NCBI GenBank assembly: GCA_002205965.3
Contig: NADL03000750.1
Span: forward strand, 372,001-436,000
Direction of reading: 5' to 3'
DNA length: 64,000 bases
Source: Kappaphycus alvarezii
Lineage: Eukaryota > Rhodophyta > Florideophyceae > Gigartinales > Solieriaceae
Part shown: positions 1 through 10,951 of the stretch, piece after piece
How the letters are laid out: each line of letters opens with the position of its first letter
How positions within the stretch are numbered: the stretch's first letter is position 1
Translations under genes and position numbers: made by a program
Notes under the pieces: generated by a model
Seen by the model: the letters and a program-made list of their open reading frames with translations, nothing else
Databases searched by the model: none
Told to the model about the DNA's origin: nothing

Positions 1-349
1 AACACTTCTTTTTCCTAGCCAGCTGCGATCGTTACAAGGTCTAATTTTTTCCCTGCTTCCGTACAGTAGAATTTTTTTCCCACCTAGAATGTCTGGGACG
101 GTGCTGTACAGTAATATTTTTTGCGTGATATATTGTACAGAATACGAATTCTAAAAAATCCTACTGTAACAGTAGGATTATTGGAAACTCGTATTGTACT
201 GTGCATACTGTATTGGTAAGTGTTAGAATTAGAAACGTACAGTACATGTACAGTAGCTTCCAAAGACGGACAGTGAAAGCTACTGTCTATCTACAGTAGT
301 TGAATTTCATTAGACATGGCTGCTACTGACACGAATTAAGTGGCTACGG
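1..349 (+). repeat. Left arm of 349-bp inverted repeat
   Basis: Bases 1-349 reappear in reverse complement at 7616-7966 with only scattered differences. The arm holds 220 bases of flank rich in ACTGTA and GTACAG palindromes, followed by the first 129 bases of a copia LTR. Because the arm crosses the LTR boundary, the duplication happened after the copia insertion. The left end may continue beyond the window. Confidence 0.9.
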
Positions 350-684
350 TTCAATTTGTTGGTTTTAGGTTATTTTTACTGTACTGTATACTGTCAGTTG
401 GTATACAACCGACAGTACAGCACGCCTGACTTGAACACATCAAGTAAGGAAACTCTACAGTATAAAGAGGTGACACCCTCGTGCTGCACTTCCCCGCACC
501 ATCACCAACAACATCATCAAACAACATCAAACACCCGAACCACACTCCTCACCCGCAGCAGTAAGCCGACTGAAAATACCCGAGGGAACACCGTAAGTGT
601 CCCCCTCAACTAAGGTGCCAGAGAAGCGCTTGAAGGGACGCATATTCGCGCCCCCCCCCCGCTCAACAGCGGGGCGAAGCAACA
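221..684 (+). repeat. 5' LTR of copia element
   Basis: It matches 6416-6691 at both ends. It holds about 186 extra bases (roughly 378-563) that the 3' LTR lacks, including a CAT/CAA-rich stretch and several ACTGTA palindromes. Either the 3' LTR lost this block or the 5' LTR gained it. A short inverted repeat around a C-run (GCCCC...GGGGC, 651-675) lies near the end of both LTRs. Confidence 0.88.
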
Positions 685-997
685 TTCCGGAATTCAACTT
701 TCGCCCTCTTCCCCACTTGCAAATTTGACCTCTATTGATTCCTCTCTGAACTAGTGTGCCGGTCGTGGTTGTGTTTTGGCCCGCTGGTTGTGTTGGAAGT
801 TCGGCTTGACTACTCTGTTGTGGAACGTTTGCTACCTAGGTTTACTCGTTTGTGCCTTTTTGTTTTAAGCTCTAGCTTGCTTTGGTCACCTAGCTGTTCT
901 GGGTGTCATTGCAGAGTATCTTAAGACTAGTAAGTTAACCTACAATTTTATTCCAGGTAAACAAAAGGTATCTAACATACTGACCAGTGGATTCTTA

Positions 998-1557
998 GTG
1001 TCTACGCTGCGTGAGCTACGTGAACACTTGGAGGACGTCTTCGGTTCCAAGCTTGACTCTGACGAGGAACCGAACTCGGCCCCTGCTCTCATCGACCACG
1101 AGGCAGTGAGCGCCGCGGAGGAAGTACCAGGAGAGACTCCTTTCTCTCCTGCAGCAACGCTCGGTGATAATTGCCCCTCCGCCCCACTCCGAATTCGCAA
1201 GCTCCCCGCCCCTACCGCGACGCCTGCAGCTCCGACCAGTAGTGCTTCTTGCTCTCGTCAGCTGAAACCTATAGAAGAAGGGACTTCGCACCACTTCTAA
1301 CGCGTAGACAACGACCGTATAAGAAAGAAGAAGAAGACCAAGTCTGCTGAAGTCTCTTGCAAGCCGTGCGATCGCAATTTTTCATTCTACTTGCAGTTCA
1401 ACGTCCACAAGAAAGGAAAAGGTCACATTTAAAAATGTGGTGGCTTGAAAATCCGAGGGTTTCCACTGCGAGTTGTGCAAGATCACCATCCCCAACAAAC
1501 CTGACGCTGATCGCCATAAACTCACACGGAAGCACGTCAAGAACGAAAGCATCCGCT
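998..1557 (+). pseudogene. Copia gag N-terminal region with two C2H2 zinc fingers
   Basis: The first part (998-1300) is an acidic, Ser/Pro-rich segment that opens at a GTG. A TAA closes it, but the same frame continues and encodes CKPC...H-x5-H, a C2H2-type finger (about 1358-1430). A second finger, CELC with a 13-residue spacer and H-x5-H (about 1467-1535), lies one frame over. Tandem C2H2 fingers ahead of a copia capsid are unusual, since copia Gag normally has only a CCHC knuckle. That the two fingers belong to the element's Gag is inferred from position and strand. They could be a captured host segment. Confidence 0.6.
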
Positions 1558-1662
1558 TAGGACTTCGTTAAAGTAGTTCAAAGCCCCTCTCCTACATTCT
1601 AGAGAACCTTTATCTTTATTCCTTACATTAAGTACTTTTTGCTTACCAACTCGGTACTTTGA

Positions 1663-3258
1663 ATGGAGCGCTTCAAGATGATTACTCTGGAATACATCCA
1701 GAAATGCCTTAACGCGTATAAACCGATTTCATAGTCGCATTGTAATGTTAAAGCTGCCCTTTCTCTTTACATAAATGCCGACCCGCAGCCATCAAACGAG
1801 GATGCGATAATTGGCCTCCGCGAAGATCTCCCTGCGGAAATCCTTTACAACACAGAGTTCCTTTCTGGTCCTGCCGTATTGTTCAGGCTTCTCTGCGACT
1901 ATTTGCAACTAAATGGATTGCAATACACACCGCATTAAGAAAATTCGCGAATTTCGTAGGGAATTCCATCCATGCTTTATCAGTTAGAACAGGATAAGGA
2001 TGAAGCGTATGCCGTACTCACTACCGTGAAAAGGCATAATGAAGCCCCTTTACACCCTCACAATAATGAAAAATCCCGCTTCATTGATGATTCGCAGGTC
2101 GCTCACAATCTTGCAACTCGTTTCAAATACACGGAAACGTTTAGTGGTAAACTTGGAGAAGATATCAATGAGTACATATATAACTACCTCTATGCCGCCG
2201 CTGATTACGAACTCCCTAAAGACAAGAAATTACAATACTTCCATAACGTTTTTGAAGGTGAAGCGAAAAGATTTTATCGTGAGCATATCTCTGGACAATG
2301 TGGAACATTTGGAACAGCAGTGTCTATAATGAGGGACCAGTACAATAGCTCTACTCGTCAGAATCGCATTCGTAAACACTTGCAAAGCTTAAGATTATCC
2401 GCTATAATCGAAAGCAAGCGTTGTAATGTGCCCGAGTCTTTGGAAGAGCTAAGGGAGACAATCACTAAATTTGCTCCGCAGGGTCCCCCGCAGCACAGAT
2501 CTGAGGAAGGTAAAGTCGAATACCTCTATAAAGCCGTCATTGGTGCACCCTGGGCTAAAGCATCGATTGCGAATGCCTTATCGGCAAAACCCCAGTGGGG
2601 TTTTCAACAGCTATATACTTCCCTGGATTCCAGTTGGATGATAAATCAGGAAGAAATAGAAGGAAATCAGAGGTATGCCAATACTTCATTTCGTTCAGAG
2701 CCTTCATGAAGACCGAACGCCCCTCCCACTATTCCAAATATTCCTGTTCTTTACTTCAACCATGGAACATACGGTAAACCCCGTAAACCAGGAAAGCAAT
2801 CATCCGCTCCCGCTTCGTATCTAAGCCGTCATGAACAAGCCAAACGTTCGAATGGCTACTGTAAAGATATCCCCGGCAAGAACGGTGTTGACCGCTTCGG
2901 CAATGTTCGTCGTTGTAACAATTGTGGAGACAAAAACCATTTTATTCGAGACTGTTCAATGCCACGTAACGTCACGAATAACGTCCGTCATACCTTAGGA
3001 AGGAATTCTGACCGTGCTAAGCAAATCCTCTTCGAACTATGTCAACAAGTCGAAGATGCTATGTTTAGTGACGATAAAGATGTTCAGGACCCGTTCAACA
3101 ACACCGAGGAGAAAACCGAATGCTCCCAAGAAGTTGAGGAGAGTAATTTCCTTACTGAAAATGAAATCCCCGGTACTGCTCAAAATTTTCACAATGACAT
3201 AATGGAGCTCAAACCTGAAAGCTTCGATGAAAACTTTGATGCTACGTATTTTCTGTGA
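1663..3258 (+). pseudogene. Copia Gag, capsid and CCHC nucleocapsid
   Basis: One reading frame runs from an ATG at 1663 to a TGA at 3256-3258, interrupted by in-frame stops near 1731, 1936 and at 2707-2709. The last looks like a CGA to TGA transition. The longest open stretch, 1972-2709, is a helical capsid-like segment. A CCHC zinc knuckle of CX2CX4HX4C form (CNNCGDKNHFIRDC) sits at about 2914-2955 and defines the nucleocapsid. The tail after the knuckle is acidic. Gag would package the element RNA into virus-like particles in the cytoplasm. The frame is otherwise well kept, so inactivation by stops seems fairly recent. Confidence 0.8.
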
Positions 3259-3386
3259 GGAACAGTAAATTACCCTTCCGCGTGAAAATATTTTCATTCG
3301 GTACTGCTCTCTGAAAAGGAAGGTCTCCATCTACTGTCGATAGAAGGTCAAATTTCAGTCGACGCATCCGCTTTAGTCGTAAAAGA

Positions 3387-4648
3387 GTGCAGCATTACAC
3401 TGTTTTCATGACCGATGCGGAAACGATTTCCTTCAAAGGTAAATCAAGCCTGAATGGACAAACTGAATGGCAAGGCGCATGCATTGACTCTGGTGCACAG
3501 AGAAAAGTCATTGGTCTTCAACAAGCCAGCGCGCTATCGGCTCGATCACCATTGAAGTCCGTCTACCTACATCCTCTCTATCAATGGAGGTTGATGTCGT
3601 CAACTCAGACATACCATTACTATTTGGACTTGACGCACTTGACAAGTTGCAGATACATTTCAACAATGTGGAGAATACACTTTGTAATCTAGTCCGTAAA
3701 TGGAAAATGTCTGTAGTCCGCAAACACGGTCACGCTTATATCATATGGAATCAAAATTTCATCCATTTTACCCATAGAGAGCTGACAAAACTTCATCGAG
3801 GATTCCATCACCCGTCCACCGATAAGTTACTGAGCCTTCTCAAAAGAGCTCGACCCGAGGATTGTGATGCCAATACGAGAAAAATCCTAGAGAAGATTTC
3901 GCGACATTGCGACACATGTCAGCGTCTTGGTCCTACTCCGTTCGTTTTAAGGTATCCATGCAAGATACTGATGAACCATTTTTCGGAGAAGAACTTTCTC
4001 TCGATTTGATGTTTCTCAACAATCATCCAGTTCTTCATGTCATCGACACAGCAACTCATTTCTATAGCTCCGTTTTCCTCGATCAAAACTCAAGATACAA
4101 TCAGAGTGTTGAGGGAATCTGGCTAGCATTTCTAGAGGTTGGTGTCTAAAATACAACGGCTATCCCAACCAGATTCGTACAGATGCAGGATCAGTCTTTA
4201 CCTCTCCCCGATGGAAGGATATCTTGAATGGATGCGGTATCAAGCTTAGAATCTCTGGTGTTGAAGCTCATAACTCTCTCGGTATAGGGAAAGACTTCAT
4301 GCTCCGCTACGTCGTATCTATAAAAAAGTACATCGGACATACCCCCATATCAAAAAAGAGCTTTTACTCGAGATTGCTAACAAAACAATGAATGAAACTA
4401 TCGGCGAGAATGGTTTAGTTCCTTCATTTCTGGTATTCGGAACACAACCTAGATTCCCAATTCTAAACTCTAGGCTACCACAGCAAAGTGAACGCATGAA
4501 AATTATTGCTGATGCCATGAAGGAAACGAACACTGTCGTTGCGGAAAGACGTATCGCAACTGCGTTAAGTAGCAACTTCCCTTCTGCCGCAGACAGAGTT
4601 TACTACCCCTGTGACGAAGTTCTATCTTCAAGAGAAAGAGAGGAATAG
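3387..4648 (+). pseudogene. Copia protease and integrase
   Basis: The aspartic protease core is visible as ACIDSGA at about 3477-3497. Integrase follows with an HHCC zinc-binding region (H..H near 3805-3815, CDTC near 3912) and the catalytic core segment starting LDLMFLNNHP and ending in DTATHFYSS (about 3995-4070). The second catalytic aspartate lies in QIRTDAGSVF (about 4173-4200). The reading changes frame near 3535, 3990, 4138 and 4270, each time by a net loss of one base. A TAG at 4646-4648 sits where a GPY-type C-terminal motif normally has tryptophan. Protease matures the polyprotein and integrase inserts the cDNA. Both are dead here. Confidence 0.85.
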
Positions 4649-4745
4649 GTAGGTCCCTATACGGTTGTCGATTTCCATGACAAAATGATTCATGTTCAAA
4701 GGGGAATTCGCCGATCCAACGTTTCAATACCCAACAAGCGAAACC

Positions 4746-6377
4746 GTACTTCCATGAAGAAGCTATTGATCCTTCGGAATTCTGCTCGTCCTCTGAATTC
4801 TATCAAGCTATGTTGAAACCACTCCGTTCCAGAAACAGTCCCCTAGTCCTCTCTTCTCTGCTCACCTCACAGAAATTATTCATCCCAAAGATCCCCGCGC
4901 AGCTGAATTCAGTACAGCTAGCGAAAAGAAATAATGGGACTGATTGAACGCGGCACATGGAAAGTAGTACGCAAGGATGAGGTACCCGCTAACGCAAATT
5001 TTCTAGGTGGAAGATTTGTACTGGCTATCAAAGATTCTGGCACAAATCGTGAAGTATGGAAAGCTAGATTCGTCGTAAAAGGTCATAGGGATAAAATGAA
5101 AGAATTCTTTGTCCATGACACCAGCACTGCTCGTCAACATTCGATCCGAGTACTAGTAGGACTTGCATCTATTTTTGGCTTCAAGCTTTTCTCAACGGAC
5201 GTTACACAGGCATATCTCCAAAGCCGAGAAACTACTCTGAGACATTTATGTGAAGCCTACCAAGGAGTTCGAGCTTGGCCCTGATGCAATGCTAAAGCTT
5301 CTTAAACCACTTTATGGACTCCCTGACAGCGGTGATTACTGGGGAAGAACGATTTACGAGCTTCTTCGATCTGATCTTGGAATGGAATCCACAACTAACG
5401 ACGAATCATTCTTCTTCAAGATTCTTGACAAGAAACTTTCTGGCCTTTGCGTGAAATACGTCGAATTTACTACAAGCTGGAAATGAACACTTTGAAAAAT
5501 ACTCAAGGAAAACCGAGCATCGTTTCAAGTGTAAACGTAGAGAGTATGACAACATCCAATTCTCCGGAGCGCAAATCGAAAGAAAACCCTTTGGCTTCGA
5601 AGTACATCAATCCGACTACATACAGAGGCTTAAATTACTTCCCTCTGATGCTCCGTTTAGTTCCTATAAATCTCAGAAGGCTAAACTGGCTTGGATAGCG
5701 TACACGAGACCTGAAATCTCATTTCGGGTCGCTCAAGCCGCTCAACTTACGGAGGATGTATTCAAAAGGGATCCGCAGAAGCATATCAAGAGAATAAATC
5801 TTGCCCTAAGTGTAGCCAGAAATGATAACTCTATGCGACTTAAGTTCCTAAAGCTCGATGTCAACACACTTCACGTACGAGTTTATTCCGATGCATCATT
5901 TGCGACAAACATCGACGGGTCCTCACAACTTGGATACATACTTTTCTTGGCAGATAACACTGAGAAATGTCAACCGATCTACTGGTCATCTCATAAGTCG
6001 AAACACGTTACTAGGTCTGTTCTTAGTAGTGAAGTTATGGCATTAGCCGACGCCTTCGATATGTCTTATGCTTTGAAACATGATCTATAGAAGATATTGT
6101 TACGTCCTGTCCCAATTATCATGTTTACAGACAGCTTTTCACTTTTTGATATTATTACTAGGGCTACTACAACTACAGAGAAGCGACTTGTGATAGATAT
6201 TGCTACAGTTAAGAATTTTTACAGTCGAAAGAGCTTCAGAACATCAACTTTATTCGCTCTGAGTTTAATCCCGCCGACGCCCTCACTAAGCTCAAAAGTG
6301 ACTCTATTCTACACTGTATCATTAGAGATGGACGCATAAGGCACCCAGTCAAACAATGGATTGACAGAGAAAACTGA
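4746..6377 (+). pseudogene. Copia reverse transcriptase and RNase H
   Basis: RT is recognised from KARFVVKGH (about 5058-5085), the DVTQAYLQS catalytic segment (about 5197-5223) and LYGLPDSGDYW (about 5318-5342). The YVDD box is damaged: the codons after Tyr-Val at 5457-5462 read Glu-Phe and the frame then changes, as expected from a two-base loss inside the box. RNase H is clear from VYSDASFATN (about 5880-5910) and SSEVMALADA (about 6028-6057). The C-terminal copia signature FNPADALTK (about 6264-6290) ends at a TGA at 6375. Frame breaks occur near 4803, 4925, 5238, 5466 and 6235, plus a TAG at 6088. Confidence 0.88.
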
Positions 6378-6400
6378 ATTCGTTTCGATCTCAAACGAAC

Positions 6401-6415
6401 AGAAGAAGGTGGGAA
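6401..6415 (+). other. Polypurine tract of copia element
   Basis: AGAAGAAGGTGGGAA directly precedes the TGTTA start of the 3' LTR, the standard site for plus-strand primer formation. It has a single non-purine. Confidence 0.85.
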
Positions 6416-6691
6416 TGTTAGGATTAGAAACGTACAGTACATGTACAGTAGCTTCCAAAGACGGACAGTGAAAGCTACTGTCTATCTACAGTAGTTGAAT
6501 TTCATTAGACATGGCTGCTACTGACACGAATTAAGTGGCTACGGTTCAATTTGTTAGTTTTAGGTTATTTTTTCTACCGACTGAAAATACCCGAGGGAAC
6601 ACCGTAAGTGTCCCCCTCAACTAAGGTGCCAGAGAAGCGCTTGAAGGGACGCATATTCGCGCCCCCCGCTCAACAGCGGGGCGAAACAACA
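6416..6691 (+). repeat. 3' LTR of copia element
   Basis: It begins TGTTAG and ends CAACA like the 5' LTR. It lacks the internal block of about 186 bases found at 378-563. Outside that gap the two LTRs are nearly the same, which argues for a fairly young insertion despite the broken coding region. Confidence 0.9.
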
Positions 6692-7377
6692 GTAGGGGGT
6701 ATACCCCCCTGTCTTGGTGGTGACGCAGTCGTTTCCCTTCCACGGGCGTTAGTGCACTAACTGAACAGACCATACAATAAGGAACGAATTGGATATACCA
6801 CACTACAGACGAGAGTACGGTACTAAACTTGGTATATGTACGTGGTGCTCTTGAGCTGCCCTGTGGCCTATGGACGCAGAAAATTCCCTGATCAGGTCTC
6901 ACAAGTACAAATAGGACGTGCATTATCACATTCTAATCGACCACACGTGCAATATGCGTACATTCCTCGTGCTTTGCGAGTCGCACACGTTTTTCCTGTT
7001 GAGCTAATGCATACTACTCAGGATGGCTATAGCAAGCTACCGCCTTAACTGTCCTGAATAAACATGTAAAAGCGGCAGTGTAGTTCCAGGGTACACTATA
7101 CACCCGAACCCTCTAATACGACACCCCGTGCCACATGTGTACAGTAATATGACAGCACATTGCTATACTGTTGAGAAATGAACCGCGCCAACCAGTAGTC
7201 GTTATTTTTCTTACCGTCTTCCAGCTGTTTCTTCGAAGTCGGATACCATAACTTTCCCTTTCTATGTTATCCTATACTGGGCCTGCTCTATTACATTTAA
7301 AGGGGGCAACAACTGGAAAGCAACCGTCGGTATTTATCCACTGGCTTGCAACTGTTGTTTTGAAGCAGTACAAAGTC
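6692..7377. other. Gene-free flank of copia element
   Basis: I find no recognisable gene. A short plus-strand frame (6836-7048) has no family signature. ACTGTA/TACAGT palindromes are frequent. Confidence 0.5.
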
Positions 7378-7616
7378 GGGCCTATACAGTTCATGCACCA
7401 CTGGGCCGGCTCTACCTATCGTAGACACACAACACTCGATAGGCAACAGTAGTTGCCTATCCTACCGGTTCCTACTGTGGCTCCGAAGGCGAATCATAGC
7501 TCGGACCTATTTAGTGTATACTACACTGGGCCGACTCTACCTAACATAGACGCACGACTGCTGATAGCCAACAGTCGTTGTCCATTCTACCGGCTCCCGA
7601 CTTTTGCGCCGAAGGC
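7378..7616 (+). repeat. Diverged tandem duplication, about 120 bp
   Basis: Two units, 7378-7492 and 7506-7616, share the ordered blocks CACTGGGCC, GGCTCTACCTA, TAGACGCAC-like, CAACAGT, TTGCC/TTGTCC, TCTACCGG-like and CCGAAGGC. They differ at many positions, so the duplication is old. The second unit ends exactly where the inverted LTR fragment begins. Confidence 0.75.
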
Positions 7617-7966
7617 CGTAGCCACTTAATTCGTGTCAGTAGCAGCCATGTCTAATGAAATTCAACTACTGTAGATAGACAGTAGCTTTCACTGTCCGTC
7701 TTTGGAAGCTACTGTACATGTACTGTACGTTTCTAATTCTAACACTTACCAATACAGTATGCACAGTACAATACGAGTTTCCAATAATCCTACTGTTACA
7801 GTAAGATTTTTTAGAATTCGTATTCTGTACAATATATCACGCAAAAAAATATTACTGTACAGCACCGTCCCAGACATTCTAGGTGGGAAAAAAAATTCTA
7901 CTGTACGGAAGCAGGGAAAAAATTAGACCTTGTAACGATCGCAGCTGGCTAGGGAAAAGAAGTGTT
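7616..7966 (-). repeat. Right arm of inverted repeat with partial copia LTR
   Basis: Bases 7616-7744 are the first 129 bases of the copia LTR in reverse orientation. Bases 7745-7966 are the reverse complement of the 220-base flank at 1-220. The same GGTAAG borders the LTR start in both arms, so this is an inverted copy of an existing insertion junction and not an independent insertion. Confidence 0.9.
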
Positions 7967-9721
7967 ACTGCACGTGGTAGGTAAACTTTTTTTTTGTACT
8001 CTAGAGTGTTGGGAAAAATCTACTGTATCTGCGAGAAGCGCTGAGAAGCTGACACACGTATTCATCATCGGGGCTAGAAAAAAAATTACTGGGCAATGTA
8101 GATATTGTAGTACGGTACGATAAAACTGCGATAAGTGGAATATGGGGAAAGATATTCTTCTGTCGTTGAAAAAAATTGCTCTGCGTTTTTGGCGGAAAAA
8201 AATACTGTAAAGCTGGGAATTGGGTGTTTTGGGTTTACTTGAATGGGTTGGTATACTCGCTAGTGACAGTACTGTACTTTCCTTTTGTGCGATATAACGT
8301 TACTGCATGGTCGTATTTTATTCTACCATCCGATGTGCAATTGGGTGTTCAGTAGGATCAACGGTTCGGTCAAGAACGGCAGTCCCTTGAGAAACGGATC
8401 AGACATGCGCCAAATTTTTCTACCAGGCGAAAATAAAACCGTACCTGTCCAAGACATGGCCAAGTTGATGCAGAAGGTTTCGAATACACATTTCTGGCCG
8501 GTGCTCCCGGAAATAAGTGTCCTTTTAATTATTTCCTCAACCTTTTAATTAAGAATATACTGGAGATCCCCATGTGAAAAGTCGTCAGCTCCGGTCTGGT
8601 GCAAATTACCTTAACATCCAGTCCGTAATTTGAACTGAGCAACCAACAATGGCCTTCGATATATCTTTATAGAGACAGACTGCCGGGGAGCTCTGGCTTT
8701 GGAGGGAGCCAATTCTATCAGGTCAACTGGGATGGACAATGCCCGCATCTCTTCACTTACCCTCATACGGTCATGTCAAGGTTCGGAAATGGAGTCCCTC
8801 GAAAGTCAGCAAGAGCGACATCTCGCTCAACCTCGCAATCGCTGCGGATCATCTTTGCAATTAGCGATATGCCCTTGGCTGCATTTCGGGGTCATACTCT
8901 CCTCAGAGAGGACTCAACTGTTGAAACGAGCCACGGAACGTAATCACATGACAGCGACGAATGTCGATTGCAAAAGTGGTTTCCAAATGTTTGCAGCGTC
9001 CACTCTCGACAAAAGGGTACAGTGCAATCTAATAGGCGCCGATGCATTTCAAGTTACTCTATTCCTGCACTCTAAAAGAGAAGTAGGATAAGAACTTGTT
9101 TGCTCAGTCAGCCTCCCTACCTCCCCCCCCTCTTCGTCCCCCCGTCGTTGTGCGGGCCGCCACGAGGCGGGCGGTGCCATTCAGCAGGCCGTCCGTGCAC
9201 GCGCGATCTCCTTTGTTTTTTCACTGACATTCTCTTTCCGCCACTTTCATTTGGTTATCACGCTACTCTCACTTTCGTTTTACTTCTTCTCGTACCATCC
9301 AAAGTCAAGTGGACTTCGGTGCCCAGCGCCCACCCCCCATGCTTCTCTTTGCCAAGGCGATCGCTTAGAACATCGACACTCCGACCGCGCTTTCTTCATC
9401 GCATCGCCCATCGGCTATCCCGCAGGCTCCCGTCTCCTCCGCTGACGAGGAAAAAATTTCAAAATTCCAAACGGTCAAATTCCGTCGCACCGGATTGATT
9501 GCATTGCTGCACCAACTGACAGTGAAGCACGGGTGACAATTACAGTTTTGAACAAGGAGGTCTGAAGTGCATACCGACCGTACAGGACAGGAAGTCCCGA
9601 GGATTGGCACACTGTACAGTACTGTACAGTAGTAAGTCCAATCGCTTAGTAGGGTGCACTGTTCTAGGACCTCAGGGGATTGGAAAATTGTTACTGGTGG
9701 ACTGTTCGCGCTTACAGCATC
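7967..9721. other. No recognisable gene; two same-frame short ORFs
   Basis: Two plus-strand frames, 8285-8548 and 8699-9091, lie in the same reading frame 150 bases apart and could be remnants of one coding region. Neither shows a motif I recognise. A strongly pyrimidine-rich tract with C-runs spans about 9108-9190. A cluster of GTACAG repeats lies at about 9610-9640, shortly before the non-LTR retrotransposon. Confidence 0.35.
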
Positions 9722-10951
9722 ATGGCACAGGCCGTAGGCAAGAAGAATACTTTTACTCTCGAACATCGGCCTTCGAGTGACAACGGCATTTACTGGCTCT
9801 CAACACGCAACTTGAAAAGGCCCCAACCCACCCGGGAACTACCTACTCCCGGTCAATGTATCCTCTGCAGCAGGCCCCAGCCGCAACTCCAGACTGTCGC
9901 AAACTTGCTGGCCCATCTGCGCACGACGCACACGCCACAACCCCGACACGGTCCGCCCCGCTGCCATGAGATCCACAAACTGCAGAAAAGTCTAGCTCAA
10001 TTCGGATACTGGTACTGTGCCTGTCATCACAAATACCTCGGCTCCAAGGTACACGGTCCGGATCCGCAAGGACTGTACTCGTTCTCGTACGTCCGCTGCC
10101 CTCAGTGTACCGTAGACACAAGGCCAAGGCAGTACGCTCCGTTGCACAAGTCGCAGTTGCAGGCGGATGAACCCCGCCAGTCTTCGGTCCCGGTCCCACG
10201 CCCGATCGCCGACGATCAACCGCCGCGACCCGCACTCACGACTGAACACGCGTCAGATCAGCAACCCTCACCAGGGCATGCTCCGCTCCACGCACAACCC
10301 CTGCCCTGCCATGAGGACATCTTTACGACCCACATTCCTGTGTTGTCTCATATCCCTACACAATTCCGATCAGCACTGAGTGACTCCCTGTCGGTCGCCA
10401 TGCATGACGCAGCGTGGGCTTGTGCACACGGACACAATGATGCGGAAGAGAAGCTCTCCAAAGTTTTTCTTTTCCCTTCAGTGATGCTTTCCAATACTTC
10501 ACCTTCCTCAGGTACTACCGGTTCGAACGTCGAAACGCAAGTCCATTCAACCAGTGACTTAATCAGAGAACGGCTCCAATTGTGGAATGCAAGAGAGTTC
10601 CAAACCTTATTGCAGAACGCACTTCAACAAGCGACCTCCCGAACAAAACGAACTTTAACGCCCCAGGAACAGAAACAGCCCATCATCCGTCGTGCCATGA
10701 GACTCGCCCGCGAAGGAGCATATGGGAAAGCTGCACAGGCATTAGGATCTCTAGGGGTGTTATCGGCCACTAAATCGGTGTCTCACGCCCTCCGAGCTAA
10801 ACATCCTCAATCTTCCCGGGAGGATAGGAACACTTTGAACTGCATTCCGCACCCCCCGATATCTCAGCGATCACAAAGGATGAGGTTTTGCGGGCAGTTC
10901 GCTCTTTCAAACCCGGTTCAGCCCCGGGGGATCCGGAATTCGCCCCTCTAA
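9722..10951 (+). pseudogene. N-terminal zinc-finger half of non-LTR element protein
   Basis: I take the ATG at 9722 (MAQAVGKK) as the start. A C2H2 finger, CILC followed by HLRTTH, lies at about 9860-9935. More paired cysteines and histidines (CACHH, CPQC) follow at about 10015-10115, suggesting a second metal site. In R2/NeSL-type elements such fingers bind the target DNA. A proline-rich linker of about 130 residues leads to a helical block containing RRAMRLAREG (about 10690-10720), which precedes the RT in this family. The frame is lost in a run of six C at 10852-10857. Confidence 0.78.

Larger units (their letters stand above)
221..6691 (+). mobile_element. Ty1/copia LTR retrotransposon, decayed
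   Basis: Two LTRs that start TGTTAG and end CAACA bound an internal region with gag, protease, integrase, reverse transcriptase and RNase H in that order. Integrase ahead of RT is the diagnostic copia order. A purine tract ends directly before the 3' LTR. The five bases before the 5' LTR (GTAAG) and after the 3' LTR (GTAGG) match at four of five positions and are a likely target-site duplication. Coding capacity is lost through many small frame breaks and several stops, so this copy cannot be autonomous. Confidence 0.9.

Noticed and set aside
2959-3500. Programmed frameshifting between copia gag and pol
   Set aside because: No slippery site or pseudoknot was visible, and the same kind of frame change recurs many times within single domains.
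1-7966. A DNA transposon with 349-bp terminal inverted repeats
   Set aside because: The arms cross a copia LTR boundary and the interior is a complete copia element, so they are a duplicated junction and not transposon ends.
9100-9498. A 132-codon plus-strand ORF
   Set aside because: It is a translation of a pyrimidine-rich tract with no motif; low complexity alone keeps it open.
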